Source: Halomonas sp. 7T (GTDB lineage: Bacteria; Pseudomonadota; Gammaproteobacteria; Pseudomonadales; Halomonadaceae). Taken from it: a stretch of 64,000 nt of DNA. Positions 56,746 through 64,000 of this stretch are shown piece by piece. The first letter of the stretch is position 1, and every line of letters starts with the position of its first letter. The DNA lies in the NCBI RefSeq assembly GCF_025643255.1, contig NZ_CP087112.1, positions 434,001-498,000 of the forward strand. Direction: 5' to 3'. A program made the translations under genes and the position numbers. The notes beneath the pieces are model-generated. The model did no database searches. It worked only from the letters and a program-made list of their open reading frames with translations, and was not told the origin of the DNA.

Positions 56746-57876
56746 ATGAAAATAACGGCAAAACAGTTGCTCAGTGGTGTGGCGCTGCCCCACACCTCCA
56801 CGGCTTATCATGAAAGCACGAGTGCCCAGGCGGTGGCTGCCCCGCAGGGCTACTGGCGTGCCGCGCTGCCCCGCTATGGGGTGAGCGTGCTGTTGGAAAA
56901 GCGCGCCGTGGCGGTGAACATGGGGCTTAGCGCCGCGCTGCTGGCCGCCTGCGTGCTCTATTTAAGCCTGGGGAGCGTGACGCTTTCTCCGAGTGCGGTG
57001 GTGGCTTCTCTAGTGGGGCAGGGCGATAGCATAACGACGTTTATGGTGCAGCAGCTGCGCCTGCCGCGCCTCATCGCCGCCTGCTTCACCGGGGCCGCCT
57101 TTGCGCTGGCCGGGGTACTGATGCAAACCCTGGCCCGCAACCGTTTGGCGACGCCTGGCATTATCGGGATTGATAACGGTGCCACCGCCTTTGCGGTTGC
57201 CTCGATTGTTGGGTTAGGCGTAGGGATTGCCCCGCCTGCCATGGCGCTGGCAGGCGCGACTACCGCCGCCGTGCTCACCTTTGGCCTAGCCGCAGGCAGC
57301 GGCACCCAGGGCTATCGTTTTATTGTGGCGGGCATCGGGGTGGGCGCCGTATTTGGCGCGGTGACGCAGCTAATGCTGGCGCGGGTAGCGATTGATACCG
57401 CCAACGCTGCCTACCCCTGGACCGTTGGTTCCCTCAATGCCCGCCCGGCAAGCGCAGTACGGCTACTGGGTATTGGCTTGGCGCTTGGGCTGGTGGCCTC
57501 GCTGGCGCTGGCCCGCTCGCTCACGCTGCTGCGCTTTAAGGATGCCATCGCCAGTGGCTTGGGCACCGCGGTGAAAGCGCGGCGGCTTCAGGTGCTGTTA
57601 CTGTCAGTAGTACTCACCGCGCTGGCCGTTGCCGTGGCGGGGCCGGTTGGGTTGGTAGCGCTGATTGGCCCTGAAATTGCCCGCTCGCTCTCTAGCGCCC
57701 GCCATGTTCCCATTCTGGCCGCCACGCTGGCGGGGGCGTTAGTGATGGTGCTGGCGGATTTAGCGGGCCGCACGCTGTTTGCCCCCATCGAGATCCCCGT
57801 AGGGATTGTGACCGCCGTGGTAGGTGGCCCCTGGCTACTCTGGCTATTAATGCGCCCGCAACGGAGCCGCCCATGA
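56746..57876 (+). CDS. FecCD-family iron-siderophore ABC permease 2
   Basis: Second permease of the importer, 376 residues. An N-terminal extension of about 55 residues without membrane character precedes the usual helices. Motifs: FMVQQLRLPRLIAACFTGAA, LMQTLARNRLATPGIIGIDN, WTVGSLNARP and AVAGPVGLVALIGPEIARSL. It is followed directly by the ATPase gene with a four-base ATGA overlap. Confidence 0.93.
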   Translation: MKITAKQLLSGVALPHTSTAYHESTSAQAVAAPQGYWRAALPRYGVSVLLEKRAVAVNMGLSAALLAACVLYLSLGSVTLSPSAVVASLVGQGDSITTFMVQQLRLPRLIAACFTGAAFALAGVLMQTLARNRLATPGIIGIDNGATAFAVASIVGLGVGIAPPAMALAGATTAAVLTFGLAAGSGTQGYRFIVAGIGVGAVFGAVTQLMLARVAIDTANAAYPWTVGSLNARPASAVRLLGIGLALGLVASLALARSLTLLRFKDAIASGLGTAVKARRLQVLLLSVVLTALAVAVAGPVGLVALIGPEIARSLSSARHVPILAATLAGALVMVLADLAGRTLFAPIEIPVGIVTAVVGGPWLLWLLMRPQRSRP

Positions 57877-58673
57877 ACATATTACCCACGCTTTCCACCG
57901 ATGCGCTCAGCATGAGCTACGGCCATCGCCAAGTGATTCGCGAGCTGGGGGTAAGCCTGCCCAGCGGACAGGTGACCGCCATCGTTGGCCCCAACGGCTG
58001 CGGTAAATCCACGCTGCTTTCCGGGCTTGCCCGCCTGCACACCCCCGACAGCGGAGCTGTGCTGCTCAATGGCCACGACATCGCCCAAATGCCTGCCCGC
58101 AAGCTTGCCACCAAGCTGGCGCTGCTGCCCCAAGAGGCGGTCGCCCCGGAAGGGCTGACCGTTACCGAGCTGATTCGCTTTGGCCGCCAGCCTCACCAGG
58201 GCTGGCTGCGCCAGTGGTCGTCGGAAGATCAACAGGTGGTAATGTATGCCCTGGCCGCCGCTGGGCTGGAAGCACTGGCCGACCGGCCGCTAGAGGCGCT
58301 CTCCGGCGGCCAGCGACAGCGTGCTTGGATCGCCATGACCATCGCTCAGCAAACGCCGCTTTTGCTACTCGACGAGCCCACCTCCGCGTTAGACTTAGGC
58401 CATCAAATTGAGGTGTTCGAACTGGTGCGCGACTTGGCCTGCCACGGCCGCACGGTGGTAATGGTGCTACACGACCTAGCCAGCGCCTGCCGCTACGCCG
58501 ACCATCTGATTGCCATGCGCGATGGGCAGATTATTGCCCAGGGCGCGCCCGCTGACGTGGTGACGCCCGCGCTGGTGCGGGAGCTGTATCAGGTGGAGTG
58601 TACGCTGCTGCTCGACCCCGATACGGGAAGCCCCTTACTGGCCAACGTGCGCCGGGTGGCACAGCCCGCTTAA
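57873..58673 (+). CDS. Iron-siderophore ABC transporter ATPase (FepC/FecE-like)
   Basis: Cytoplasmic ATPase of the ferric-siderophore importer, 266 residues. It has Walker A VGPNGCGKSTLLSGLARL, Q-loop ALLPQEAVAPEGLTV, signature LSGGQRQRAWIAM, Walker B LLLLDEPTSALDLGHQIE and switch histidine VLHDLASACRYAD. Overlap with the upstream permease gene shows coupled translation. Fifty-two bases separate it from the exporter gene that follows. Confidence 0.95.
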   Translation: MNILPTLSTDALSMSYGHRQVIRELGVSLPSGQVTAIVGPNGCGKSTLLSGLARLHTPDSGAVLLNGHDIAQMPARKLATKLALLPQEAVAPEGLTVTELIRFGRQPHQGWLRQWSSEDQQVVMYALAAAGLEALADRPLEALSGGQRQRAWIAMTIAQQTPLLLLDEPTSALDLGHQIEVFELVRDLACHGRTVVMVLHDLASACRYADHLIAMRDGQIIAQGAPADVVTPALVRELYQVECTLLLDPDTGSPLLANVRRVAQPA

Positions 58674-58725
58674 TGGCGGCTAATGCTCGATAACAACGCT
58701 AGATAACAACGTAAAAGGAATCGAT

Positions 58726-60561
58726 GTGGCTTCTTCCCCGACCCGCGCCGACAAAGCGTCCGTCAATCAAAGCTTCCACGCCTTAATGCGCCTGCTGCGC
58801 TACGCCAAAGGCTATCGGCGGCAAATTATCACCGCCACGATGTGCTCAATTATCAACAAGCTGTTTGATATCGCCCCGGAAATCCTGATTGGCGTGGCCA
58901 TCGACGTGGTGGTGAACCAGGAAAACAGCTTTGTGGCGCGGCTAGGGTTTGAATCCCCCCAGGAGCAGATCACCATCTTGGCGTTGCTCACCTTCTTTAT
59001 TTGGGCGGGGGAGTCGCTGTTTGAGTACCTGTTCCAAATCCTCTGGCGCAACTTGGCCCAGCGGCTACAGGCGGATATGCGCCAAGACACCTACGAGCAC
59101 GCCCAGCGCCTTGATATGGCGTTTTTCGAATCGAAAAGCTCTGGTCAACTCGTGGCCACCATGAACGACGACGTCAACCAGCTAGAGCGCTTTCTGGACG
59201 GCGGTGCCAACGCGTTGATTCAAGTGGTGGTTACGGTAGTGGCCGTAGGCGCGGTGTTCTTCGTGCTCTCGCCGCTCATCGCGCTGCTGGCGTTTACGCC
59301 GATTCCGCTGATTATTTGGGGCGCGTTCTTTTTCCAGCGCAAAGCCGGGCCGCTGTACAGCGACGTGCGCGAAAAAGTGGGCGATCTTGCCAGCCGTCTT
59401 TCTAACAACCTCAGCGGCATTGCCACCATTAAAAGCTTCACCAGCGAAGCGCGGGAAGCCGAGCGGCTGCGGGATGCCAGCGAAGCCTACGTAGAAGCCA
59501 ACCGTCGTGCGATTAAAGTCAGCTCTGCGTTTATTCCGGTGATTCGCATGGCGATTCTGGCGGGCTTTCTTGCCACCTTTACCGTCGGCGGCATGATGGC
59601 GCTGAACGGCAGCCTCAACGTGGGCGCTTACGGCGTGCTGGTGTTCCTGACCCAGCGCCTGCTGTGGCCGCTTACAGGCCTTGCTCAGGTGATCGACCTG
59701 TTTGAGCGCGCCATGGCCAGCACCAAGCGGATTCTGGATTTGCTCGAAGTGCCGATTACCGTGAAGGACGACAGCACCACGCCATTGGCGGCCCCCGTGA
59801 AAGGCGAGGTGCGTTTCGAGGCGGTGAGTTTCCAGTATGAGACGAGCCAAGTAGGCGTAAACGGCGTGGACCTGCACGTGCCCGCGGGCAATACGCTGGC
59901 GCTGGTGGGGGCCACCGGCTCGGGTAAGTCGACGCTTATCAAACTGCTGCTGCGTTTTTACGACCCCGCCAGCGGGCGTGTGCTGGTAGACGGGCAGCCT
60001 ATCACCGACGTAAGCATGCACTCACTTCGCCAAGCCATTGGGTTAGTCAGCCAGGACGTGTACCTGTTTGAAGGCAGTATTCGCGACAACATTGCCTACG
60101 GCCAGCCGGATGCCGACGATGCCGCGATTATCGACGCCGCCAAAACCGCTGAAGCCTGGAGCTTTATTGAAACGCTGCCGCAAGGGCTGGATACACCGGT
60201 GGGTGAGCGGGGCGTGCGCCTTTCCGGTGGCCAACGCCAGCGGCTTTCACTGGCGCGGGCGCTGTTAAAAGACCCGCCGATTCTAGTGCTGGATGAAGCC
60301 ACCAGCGCGGTAGATAACGAAACCGAAGCGGCCATTCAGCGCTCGCTAAAACGCATCGCCCACGGCCGCACGGTGATCATGATTGCCCACCGGCTCTCCA
60401 CCATTGTGCACGCCGACGAGATTGTGGTGATTGAAAAAGGCCAAGTGGCCGAGCGCGGCACCCACGCCAGCCTGCTAGAGGCCAACGGCCACTACGCCGC
60501 CCAGTGGCGAGTACAAACCGGTGCCGCCCAAGCAGGCGATGTAGAAGCGTTTAGCCACTAA
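58726..60561 (+). CDS. MsbA-like ABC exporter in the siderophore locus
   Basis: Fused membrane and ATPase half-transporter of 611 residues. Six membrane helices span about 30-320 (LAQRLQADMRQDTYEHAQRL and FFESKSSGQLVATMNDDVNQ are exporter-type coupling regions). The nucleotide-binding domain has Walker A VGATGSGKSTLIKLLLRF, signature RLSGGQRQRLSLARAL and Walker B PPILVLDEATSAVDNETEA. It starts with GTG 58726, preceded by AAGGA. Its place after the iron importer suggests export of a siderophore or a role in siderophore release, but this is inference. An ATG two bases upstream is out of frame. Confidence 0.92.
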   Translation: MASSPTRADKASVNQSFHALMRLLRYAKGYRRQIITATMCSIINKLFDIAPEILIGVAIDVVVNQENSFVARLGFESPQEQITILALLTFFIWAGESLFEYLFQILWRNLAQRLQADMRQDTYEHAQRLDMAFFESKSSGQLVATMNDDVNQLERFLDGGANALIQVVVTVVAVGAVFFVLSPLIALLAFTPIPLIIWGAFFFQRKAGPLYSDVREKVGDLASRLSNNLSGIATIKSFTSEAREAERLRDASEAYVEANRRAIKVSSAFIPVIRMAILAGFLATFTVGGMMALNGSLNVGAYGVLVFLTQRLLWPLTGLAQVIDLFERAMASTKRILDLLEVPITVKDDSTTPLAAPVKGEVRFEAVSFQYETSQVGVNGVDLHVPAGNTLALVGATGSGKSTLIKLLLRFYDPASGRVLVDGQPITDVSMHSLRQAIGLVSQDVYLFEGSIRDNIAYGQPDADDAAIIDAAKTAEAWSFIETLPQGLDTPVGERGVRLSGGQRQRLSLARALLKDPPILVLDEATSAVDNETEAAIQRSLKRIAHGRTVIMIAHRLSTIVHADEIVVIEKGQVAERGTHASLLEANGHYAAQWRVQTGAAQAGDVEAFSH

Positions 60562-60587
60562 GCGCTCATCATTGGCTAAGCCAAGCG

Positions 60588-61178
60588 TTAGCGGTTTACC
60601 AGCAGCGCATTTAGCGTGACGGGCACATGCCCATCAATCTGCTGGTAGCCCAGCATCGACAGCACGGTACGCACCGTGCTGTTGGCCATCAGCGCGTTGC
60701 CATCCAGCGCCATGGGTTCGGCGTGGGTTACGCGCACCTCGTTTAACCCTTCGCGGGTAAAGCGCAGCGGCACCGCTTCTTCTTGGTTAATCAGGTCGGT
60801 TTGCACCCGGAAGGTGAGGGTTTCCACCATCGACTCGCCAATATCCAAGCCGTCTAACCGCTCCGGCGGCATTTGCGCCACCAGCGTGACCAGCGTGGTA
60901 TTCGCCAGCAAGCTCACCCACGGCGGCAGCTCCCCAAAGCGATTAAGCAGATCGGTTTGGCTCAAGCGTAGCGGCAGGCGCAGCGTGCCATCGGCAGCAA
61001 TATCACCCTGTAAATTACTCACCTGATGGTGATGGGTTTGCGGGGCCTCACCATCCAGTTGGGTAATCAACGCCTGCACCCGAGACTGGCCAGGATCAAG
61101 CTGCCAATCCGCCTGCACCGGCAGCGCCAACAGCAGTGGAAAAAGAACTATCAAAGCTTTCAAAGCGCGTCTCCGCAT
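60588..61178 (-). CDS. YceI-like family secreted protein
   Basis: A 196-residue protein with a signal peptide ending near VQA/D (residue 23). The mature part starts WQLDPGQSRVQALITQLDGE and continues with alternating strands (DGTLRLPLRLSQTDLLNRFG, MVETLTFRVQTDLI), the lipocalin-like pattern of the YceI family that binds isoprenoid-type lipids. The start with GTGAG upstream is preferred to an in-frame ATG 45 bases further up. It converges on the ABC exporter with 26 bases between stops. The function is unknown. Confidence 0.8.
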   Translation of the reverse strand: MRRRALKALIVLFPLLLALPVQADWQLDPGQSRVQALITQLDGEAPQTHHHQVSNLQGDIAADGTLRLPLRLSQTDLLNRFGELPPWVSLLANTTLVTLVAQMPPERLDGLDIGESMVETLTFRVQTDLINQEEAVPLRFTREGLNEVRVTHAEPMALDGNALMANSTVRTVLSMLGYQQIDGHVPVTLNALLVNR

Positions 61179-61304
61179 TAAGAACTCACTAGCAGACCCC
61201 AGGGGGTTCAATAAGTGCAACAAAAAAGTGCCGCTATCACCACAAGATACGCCATTAAGGGGTAGCCTCGCCCGAGCACATTCGCTATTATATGCACGCT
61301 TTTT

Positions 61305-61381
<77 letters not shown>

Positions 61382-61625
61382 CTTATCAATGATTTCCCCG
61401 CGCGTTACTCCTTTCTAGCTGTACTTTTACTAATAGTGTCAACAAAGTGTCCACGCACTAGAGCTTTAGCCCATACGTGACGGCTTGCGTTATGGGGCAT
61501 GGGTGTTGTGTGCATGATTCGGCTATTCATAGTGGCATGCATCGCCGTTCAACATGATAGCGTTGTTAGCAACGTCGTAAGGGTAGGGGGCAGGGAAAAG
61601 GAGAGCTAAAGCGGTTATTGCCGAT
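61382..61625. other. Gene-free stretch after the tRNA
   Basis: No reading frame or strong terminator is recognised. A small perfect hairpin CGTTG-TTAG-CAACG lies near 61562-61575. tRNA 3' ends are common integration sites, but no integrase, no duplicated tRNA end and no attachment repeat is seen here. Confidence 0.5.
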
Positions 61626-61839
61626 TTAAAATGCCGCTAATACCCGGGTATACAGCGCGCAATCTTCGATATAACACTCGCAGGAGGCTTCAACTAGGCT
61701 CGGCCGCTTTCGCGAATTGATACATCATAACATAAAGGTAGCTTTTAAGCCGTTGATATAGAACGGGGCTTTCCGTTAATAGCTGCTGGAACTGAGTGGC
61801 ATTAATGCGCAGGGCGGTACCAGCCTCTTGAACGAGCGC
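61626..61839 (-). pseudogene. Decayed CRP/FNR-family paralogue with deleted HTH
   Basis: On the minus strand, 61839-61690 encodes ALVQEAGTALRINATQFQQL and goes on to YLYVMMYQFAKAAEPS and a stop. This matches the centre of the intact neighbouring regulator (AIVQSAGQAYRLKGQLLKNE ... RYTQALLTQMAQTA). In another frame just downstream, 61693-61626 encodes VEASCECYIEDCALYTRVLA, matching the neighbour's C-terminal LEARVCECYAVVKAEYDRLL. The region between, about 95 residues with the helix-turn-helix, is missing, and the first ~85 residues are gone too. The two parts are joined by a frameshift. It lies directly downstream of the intact gene, so it is a remnant of a tandem copy. Confidence 0.7.
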
Positions 61840-61870
61840 TAGTAGTGGTTTACAGCATACGCTTAGCGAA

Positions 61871-62590
61871 TTACATCACCTCATGGTGATTGAGTAGGCG
61901 GTCATACTCGGCTTTAACCACCGCGTAACATTCGCATACACGTGCCTCCAGCGCATGCCTATCGGTCACCGTGATATGGCCACGGTTATAGGAAATAAGC
62001 CCCGCCCTCTGCAGCTTACCAGCGGCTTCGGTCACTCCTTCACGACGTACGCCCAGCATGTTGGCGATCAACTCTTGGGTCATGATCAGTTTATCTCCCG
62101 GTAGCCGGTCAAGACTGAGCAGCAGCCAGCGGCAGAGTTGCTGGTCAACGCAGTGGTGGCGGTTGCACACGGCTGTCTGCGCCATCTGCGTTAATAGCGC
62201 TTGGGTGTAGCGCAGTAGCAAACGCTGCATCGGCCCAGCGCGGTAGAACTCGTTTTTTAGCAGCTGGCCCTTGAGTCGATACGCTTGCCCAGCGCTCTGC
62301 ACGATGGCCCGGCTGGGGGTCGTTTCTCCCCCCATAAATAGCGAAACACCGACGACCCCTTCATGGCCTACCACGGCAATCTCCGTTGAGGCTCCATTTT
62401 CCATCACGCACAGCAGCGAGACGATGGAATCAATTGGAAAGTAGACGTGGCTCATTTGCTGGCCTGATTCGCATAGCGATTGGCCTAACGTCAGGGTAAT
62501 CTTCTCCAAATGCGGCAATAGGCGATTCAGCTCCTCTTCTGGCAGCATGCCAAGCAGCGAGTTCTGCTGAAAGTTACGCGTTTTAAGCAT
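61871..62590 (-). CDS. CRP/FNR-family transcriptional regulator
   Basis: A 239-residue regulator with a cNMP-binding-like beta roll at about 10-125 (GQSLCESGQQMSHVYFPIDS, ASTEIAVVGHEGVVGVSLF) and a long dimer helix (LLLRYTQALLTQMAQTAVCN). A winged HTH at about 170-220 reads MTQELIANMLGVRREGVTEA and AGLISYNRGHITVTDR. The cAMP-contact residues of CRP and the FNR cluster cysteines are not evident, so the signal is unknown. A broken paralogue follows it on the same strand. Confidence 0.92.
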   Translation of the reverse strand: MLKTRNFQQNSLLGMLPEEELNRLLPHLEKITLTLGQSLCESGQQMSHVYFPIDSIVSLLCVMENGASTEIAVVGHEGVVGVSLFMGGETTPSRAIVQSAGQAYRLKGQLLKNEFYRAGPMQRLLLRYTQALLTQMAQTAVCNRHHCVDQQLCRWLLLSLDRLPGDKLIMTQELIANMLGVRREGVTEAAGKLQRAGLISYNRGHITVTDRHALEARVCECYAVVKAEYDRLLNHHEVM

Positions 62591-63153
62591 TAAGTACCCC
62601 CGTTATTCGGAGCTGTCGCACAGTACTGGCGGCGGTCGCCTATCGGTATCAGGCGATTTGATATTGTTATGGGGCCATCCCAAGCCATATAGGTATGCCA
62701 CCATTAAGTATAGAGGGCCAAAAGAGCATGCCTGCACGCTAGCACACATAGTTTTTTAGCGCGCTAATAAAAAATGTGCTGTTTTTAAAGGAGAGACGTG
62801 GCGAATCATGTGCTTCTACATGTTCGCCAGCGCACGGTGAGGCGCTGAGTTAGCCTCTAGTATCAGTTTCAGTGCGGCAATGGAGATGCCAAACAGGATG
62901 TTGCACTTTGCGCTGCAGGGAACGTAGCGCCCCCCCTTTTATCATTCGTTAGCTATTCATTGCTTCTCGTTCGTACCAAAGGGGTCATGAGATGCAGGTA
63001 ACAATGCGCTCTATGTGCGCTTGCGCACAGAAACAGGGCTGATAGCTCTCATAGAGTTGAAACGGTGGCCGCAATATTGCTATTGCCAGTGCATGAATAG
63101 CATTCAGAATTTAAGGGATAGGGGTACTGGTTTTTATAAAAAGGAGCAGGCCC
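62591..63153. promoter_or_regulatory. Divergent intergenic region between CRP-like gene and PAS-GGDEF gene
   Basis: No convincing gene is present in these 563 bases; the short reading frames have no family likeness. The most striking element is at 62741-62786: AGCACA ... TGTGCT enclosing a T6/A6 pair and the perfect 12-bp palindrome TTAGCGCGCTAA (62756-62767), followed by GTTTTT on the plus strand, like a terminator. A second imperfect stem, GCGAATCATGT with ACATGTTCGC, lies at 62801-62827. Promoters for both flanking genes must be here but could not be fixed. Confidence 0.5.
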
Positions 63154-64000
63154 GTGGAATCAAAAGCAACCACATTAAGCGGCATCTGCCAAAGCAGTCA
63201 TCATCAAAAGAGTGGGGGGCGTGCGAAGGCACACCACATCAACGTACGATTACGTGACGCCGAAGCAGCCCTCCAGGCTGTAAAGGAGTGGGCTCAGGTC
63301 ACCCTGGACTCGATCGGTGATGCGGTAGTGACGACCGATTTGGTCTGTCGAGTTACTTATATGAACCGTGTGGCTGAGCGCCTGACGGGGTGGTCAAGCG
63401 TCAATGCGTTGGGTAAACCATTGGCTCAGGTCTTAATGCTGGTTGACGGAAAAACGCTTTTAAACGCAACGAATCCAGCTCAGCGCGCGATGGAAGAGAA
63501 TCGCACCGTTGGTTTGGCGATGGATTGCCTGCTTATTCGTCCCGATGGCAGCCAGCTAGAAATTGAAGATTCTGCAGCGCCTATCCATGACCAAGACGGC
63601 TGTATAAAAGGGGCGGTGATTGTTTTCCACGATGCCTGCCAGTCGCCTATCCAGTCGTCTAAGCTTGCCTATCAGGCGCAGCATGACCCGCTTACCGGCC
63701 TGCCTAACCGTATCTTGCTGTCAGAGCGTCTTTCACGGGCGATTGGTTTAGCAAAGCGCCATCAGCACCAAGTGGCGCTCATGTATCTGGATCTTGACGC
63801 GTTTAAGCCCATTAACGACGCTTTAGGCCACGGAGTGGGGGATCGCTTGTTACAGTCGGTAGCTTACCGCCTCAGCCAATGTGTTCGGGATACAGACACG
63901 ATATGCCGCCAGGGAGGCGATGAGTTTGTGGTGCTGCAGAGTGAAACTGAAAAGCCCCAGGATGCCATAACGCTTGCCCAGAAAATTCTTAGCGCGCTGG
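63154..64000 (+). CDS. PAS-GGDEF sensory diguanylate cyclase, cut by window end
   Basis: The reading frame is open to the last base, giving 282 residues of a longer protein. A PAS domain lies at about 45-160 (DSIGDAVVTTDLVCRVTYMN, ERLTGWSSVNALGKPL, VIVFHDA). The GGDEF domain starts at HDPLTGLPNR (177-186), has YLDLDAFKPINDALGHGVGD, and the active-site loop GGDEF at 254-258. An inhibitory I-site RDTD lies five residues before it, so product inhibition by c-di-GMP is expected. The start is a GTG with AAGGAG seven bases upstream. An EAL domain may follow beyond the window. Confidence 0.9.
   Translation, partial: MESKATTLSGICQSSHHQKSGGRAKAHHINVRLRDAEAALQAVKEWAQVTLDSIGDAVVTTDLVCRVTYMNRVAERLTGWSSVNALGKPLAQVLMLVDGKTLLNATNPAQRAMEENRTVGLAMDCLLIRPDGSQLEIEDSAAPIHDQDGCIKGAVIVFHDACQSPIQSSKLAYQAQHDPLTGLPNRILLSERLSRAIGLAKRHQHQVALMYLDLDAFKPINDALGHGVGDRLLQSVAYRLSQCVRDTDTICRQGGDEFVVLQSETEKPQDAITLAQKILSAL

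Noticed and set aside
61382..61625. Possible integration site at the tRNA 3' end
   Set aside because: No integrase, no repeat of the tRNA end and no mobile genes follow; the next genes are chromosomal regulators.
63015..63257. An 80-codon open frame before and across the PAS-GGDEF start
   Set aside because: It overlaps the well-supported GTG start in another frame, has no family likeness, and its composition is not coding-like.

Overview
The window looks like core chromosome of a halophilic gammaproteobacterium, most probably Halomonas or a close relative in the Halomonadaceae. This rests on gene order (lptD-surA-pdxA-rsmA-apaG-apaH, rpsU-dnaG-rpoD), acidic proteins, a dense set of compatible-solute transporters and overall protein character. 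No database search was possible, so the genus is an inference. There are no insertion sequences, no CRISPR array, no intact prophage and no rRNA.

Left part (1-21.7 kb): housekeeping genes. rpoS, alr and an LpxL-type acyltransferase run rightward. speD, an OsmC-family gene and the murU/amgK cell-wall recycling pair run leftward. Then come the outer-membrane and cofactor operon lptD-surA-pdxA-rsmA-apaG-apaH-cca, the folate pair folB-folK, plsY, tsaD, and the macromolecular-synthesis cluster rpsU-dnaG-rpoD. Two sigma factors (RpoS, RpoD) lie within 20 kb.

Middle part (21.7-47.6 kb): metabolism, signalling and stress. There is an AbgT-type transporter, an orphan membrane protein, serine dehydratase sdaA, a LysR regulator divergent from the glutathione-dependent formaldehyde pathway (frmA, fghA), mtgA, a stand-alone EAL phosphodiesterase and an EamA transporter. 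A secreted DUF4168 protein is followed by a structured intergenic region. A CNB-CBS-nucleotidyltransferase protein is coupled to a DEDDh exonuclease. A leftward osmoprotection block (proV-proW-proX, a UspA protein, a BCCT carrier) follows, then two tandem acidic lipoproteins, a sigma-54-type two-component system, a PQQ-type sugar dehydrogenase, an AEC carrier and a LysR regulator.

Right part (47.7-64 kb): an RND efflux pair without an outer-membrane factor, then an iron-siderophore locus. In that locus a TonB-dependent receptor is divergent from a binding protein, two FecCD permeases, an ATPase and an MsbA-like ABC exporter, with two Fur-box-like sites between. After a YceI-like gene come a tRNA with CAT anticodon that resembles tRNA-Ile2, a decayed CRP-family gene next to an intact CRP/FNR regulator, and a PAS-GGDEF protein cut by the window end.

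I did not find a clear large undescribed system. The best leads are the CNB-CBS-nucleotidyltransferase plus variant exonuclease pair, the crossing inverted repeats ahead of a strong terminator at 31.8 kb, the decayed CRP paralogue that keeps both flanks of a deleted HTH domain, and the tandem lipoproteins with mutually exclusive hairpins between them.
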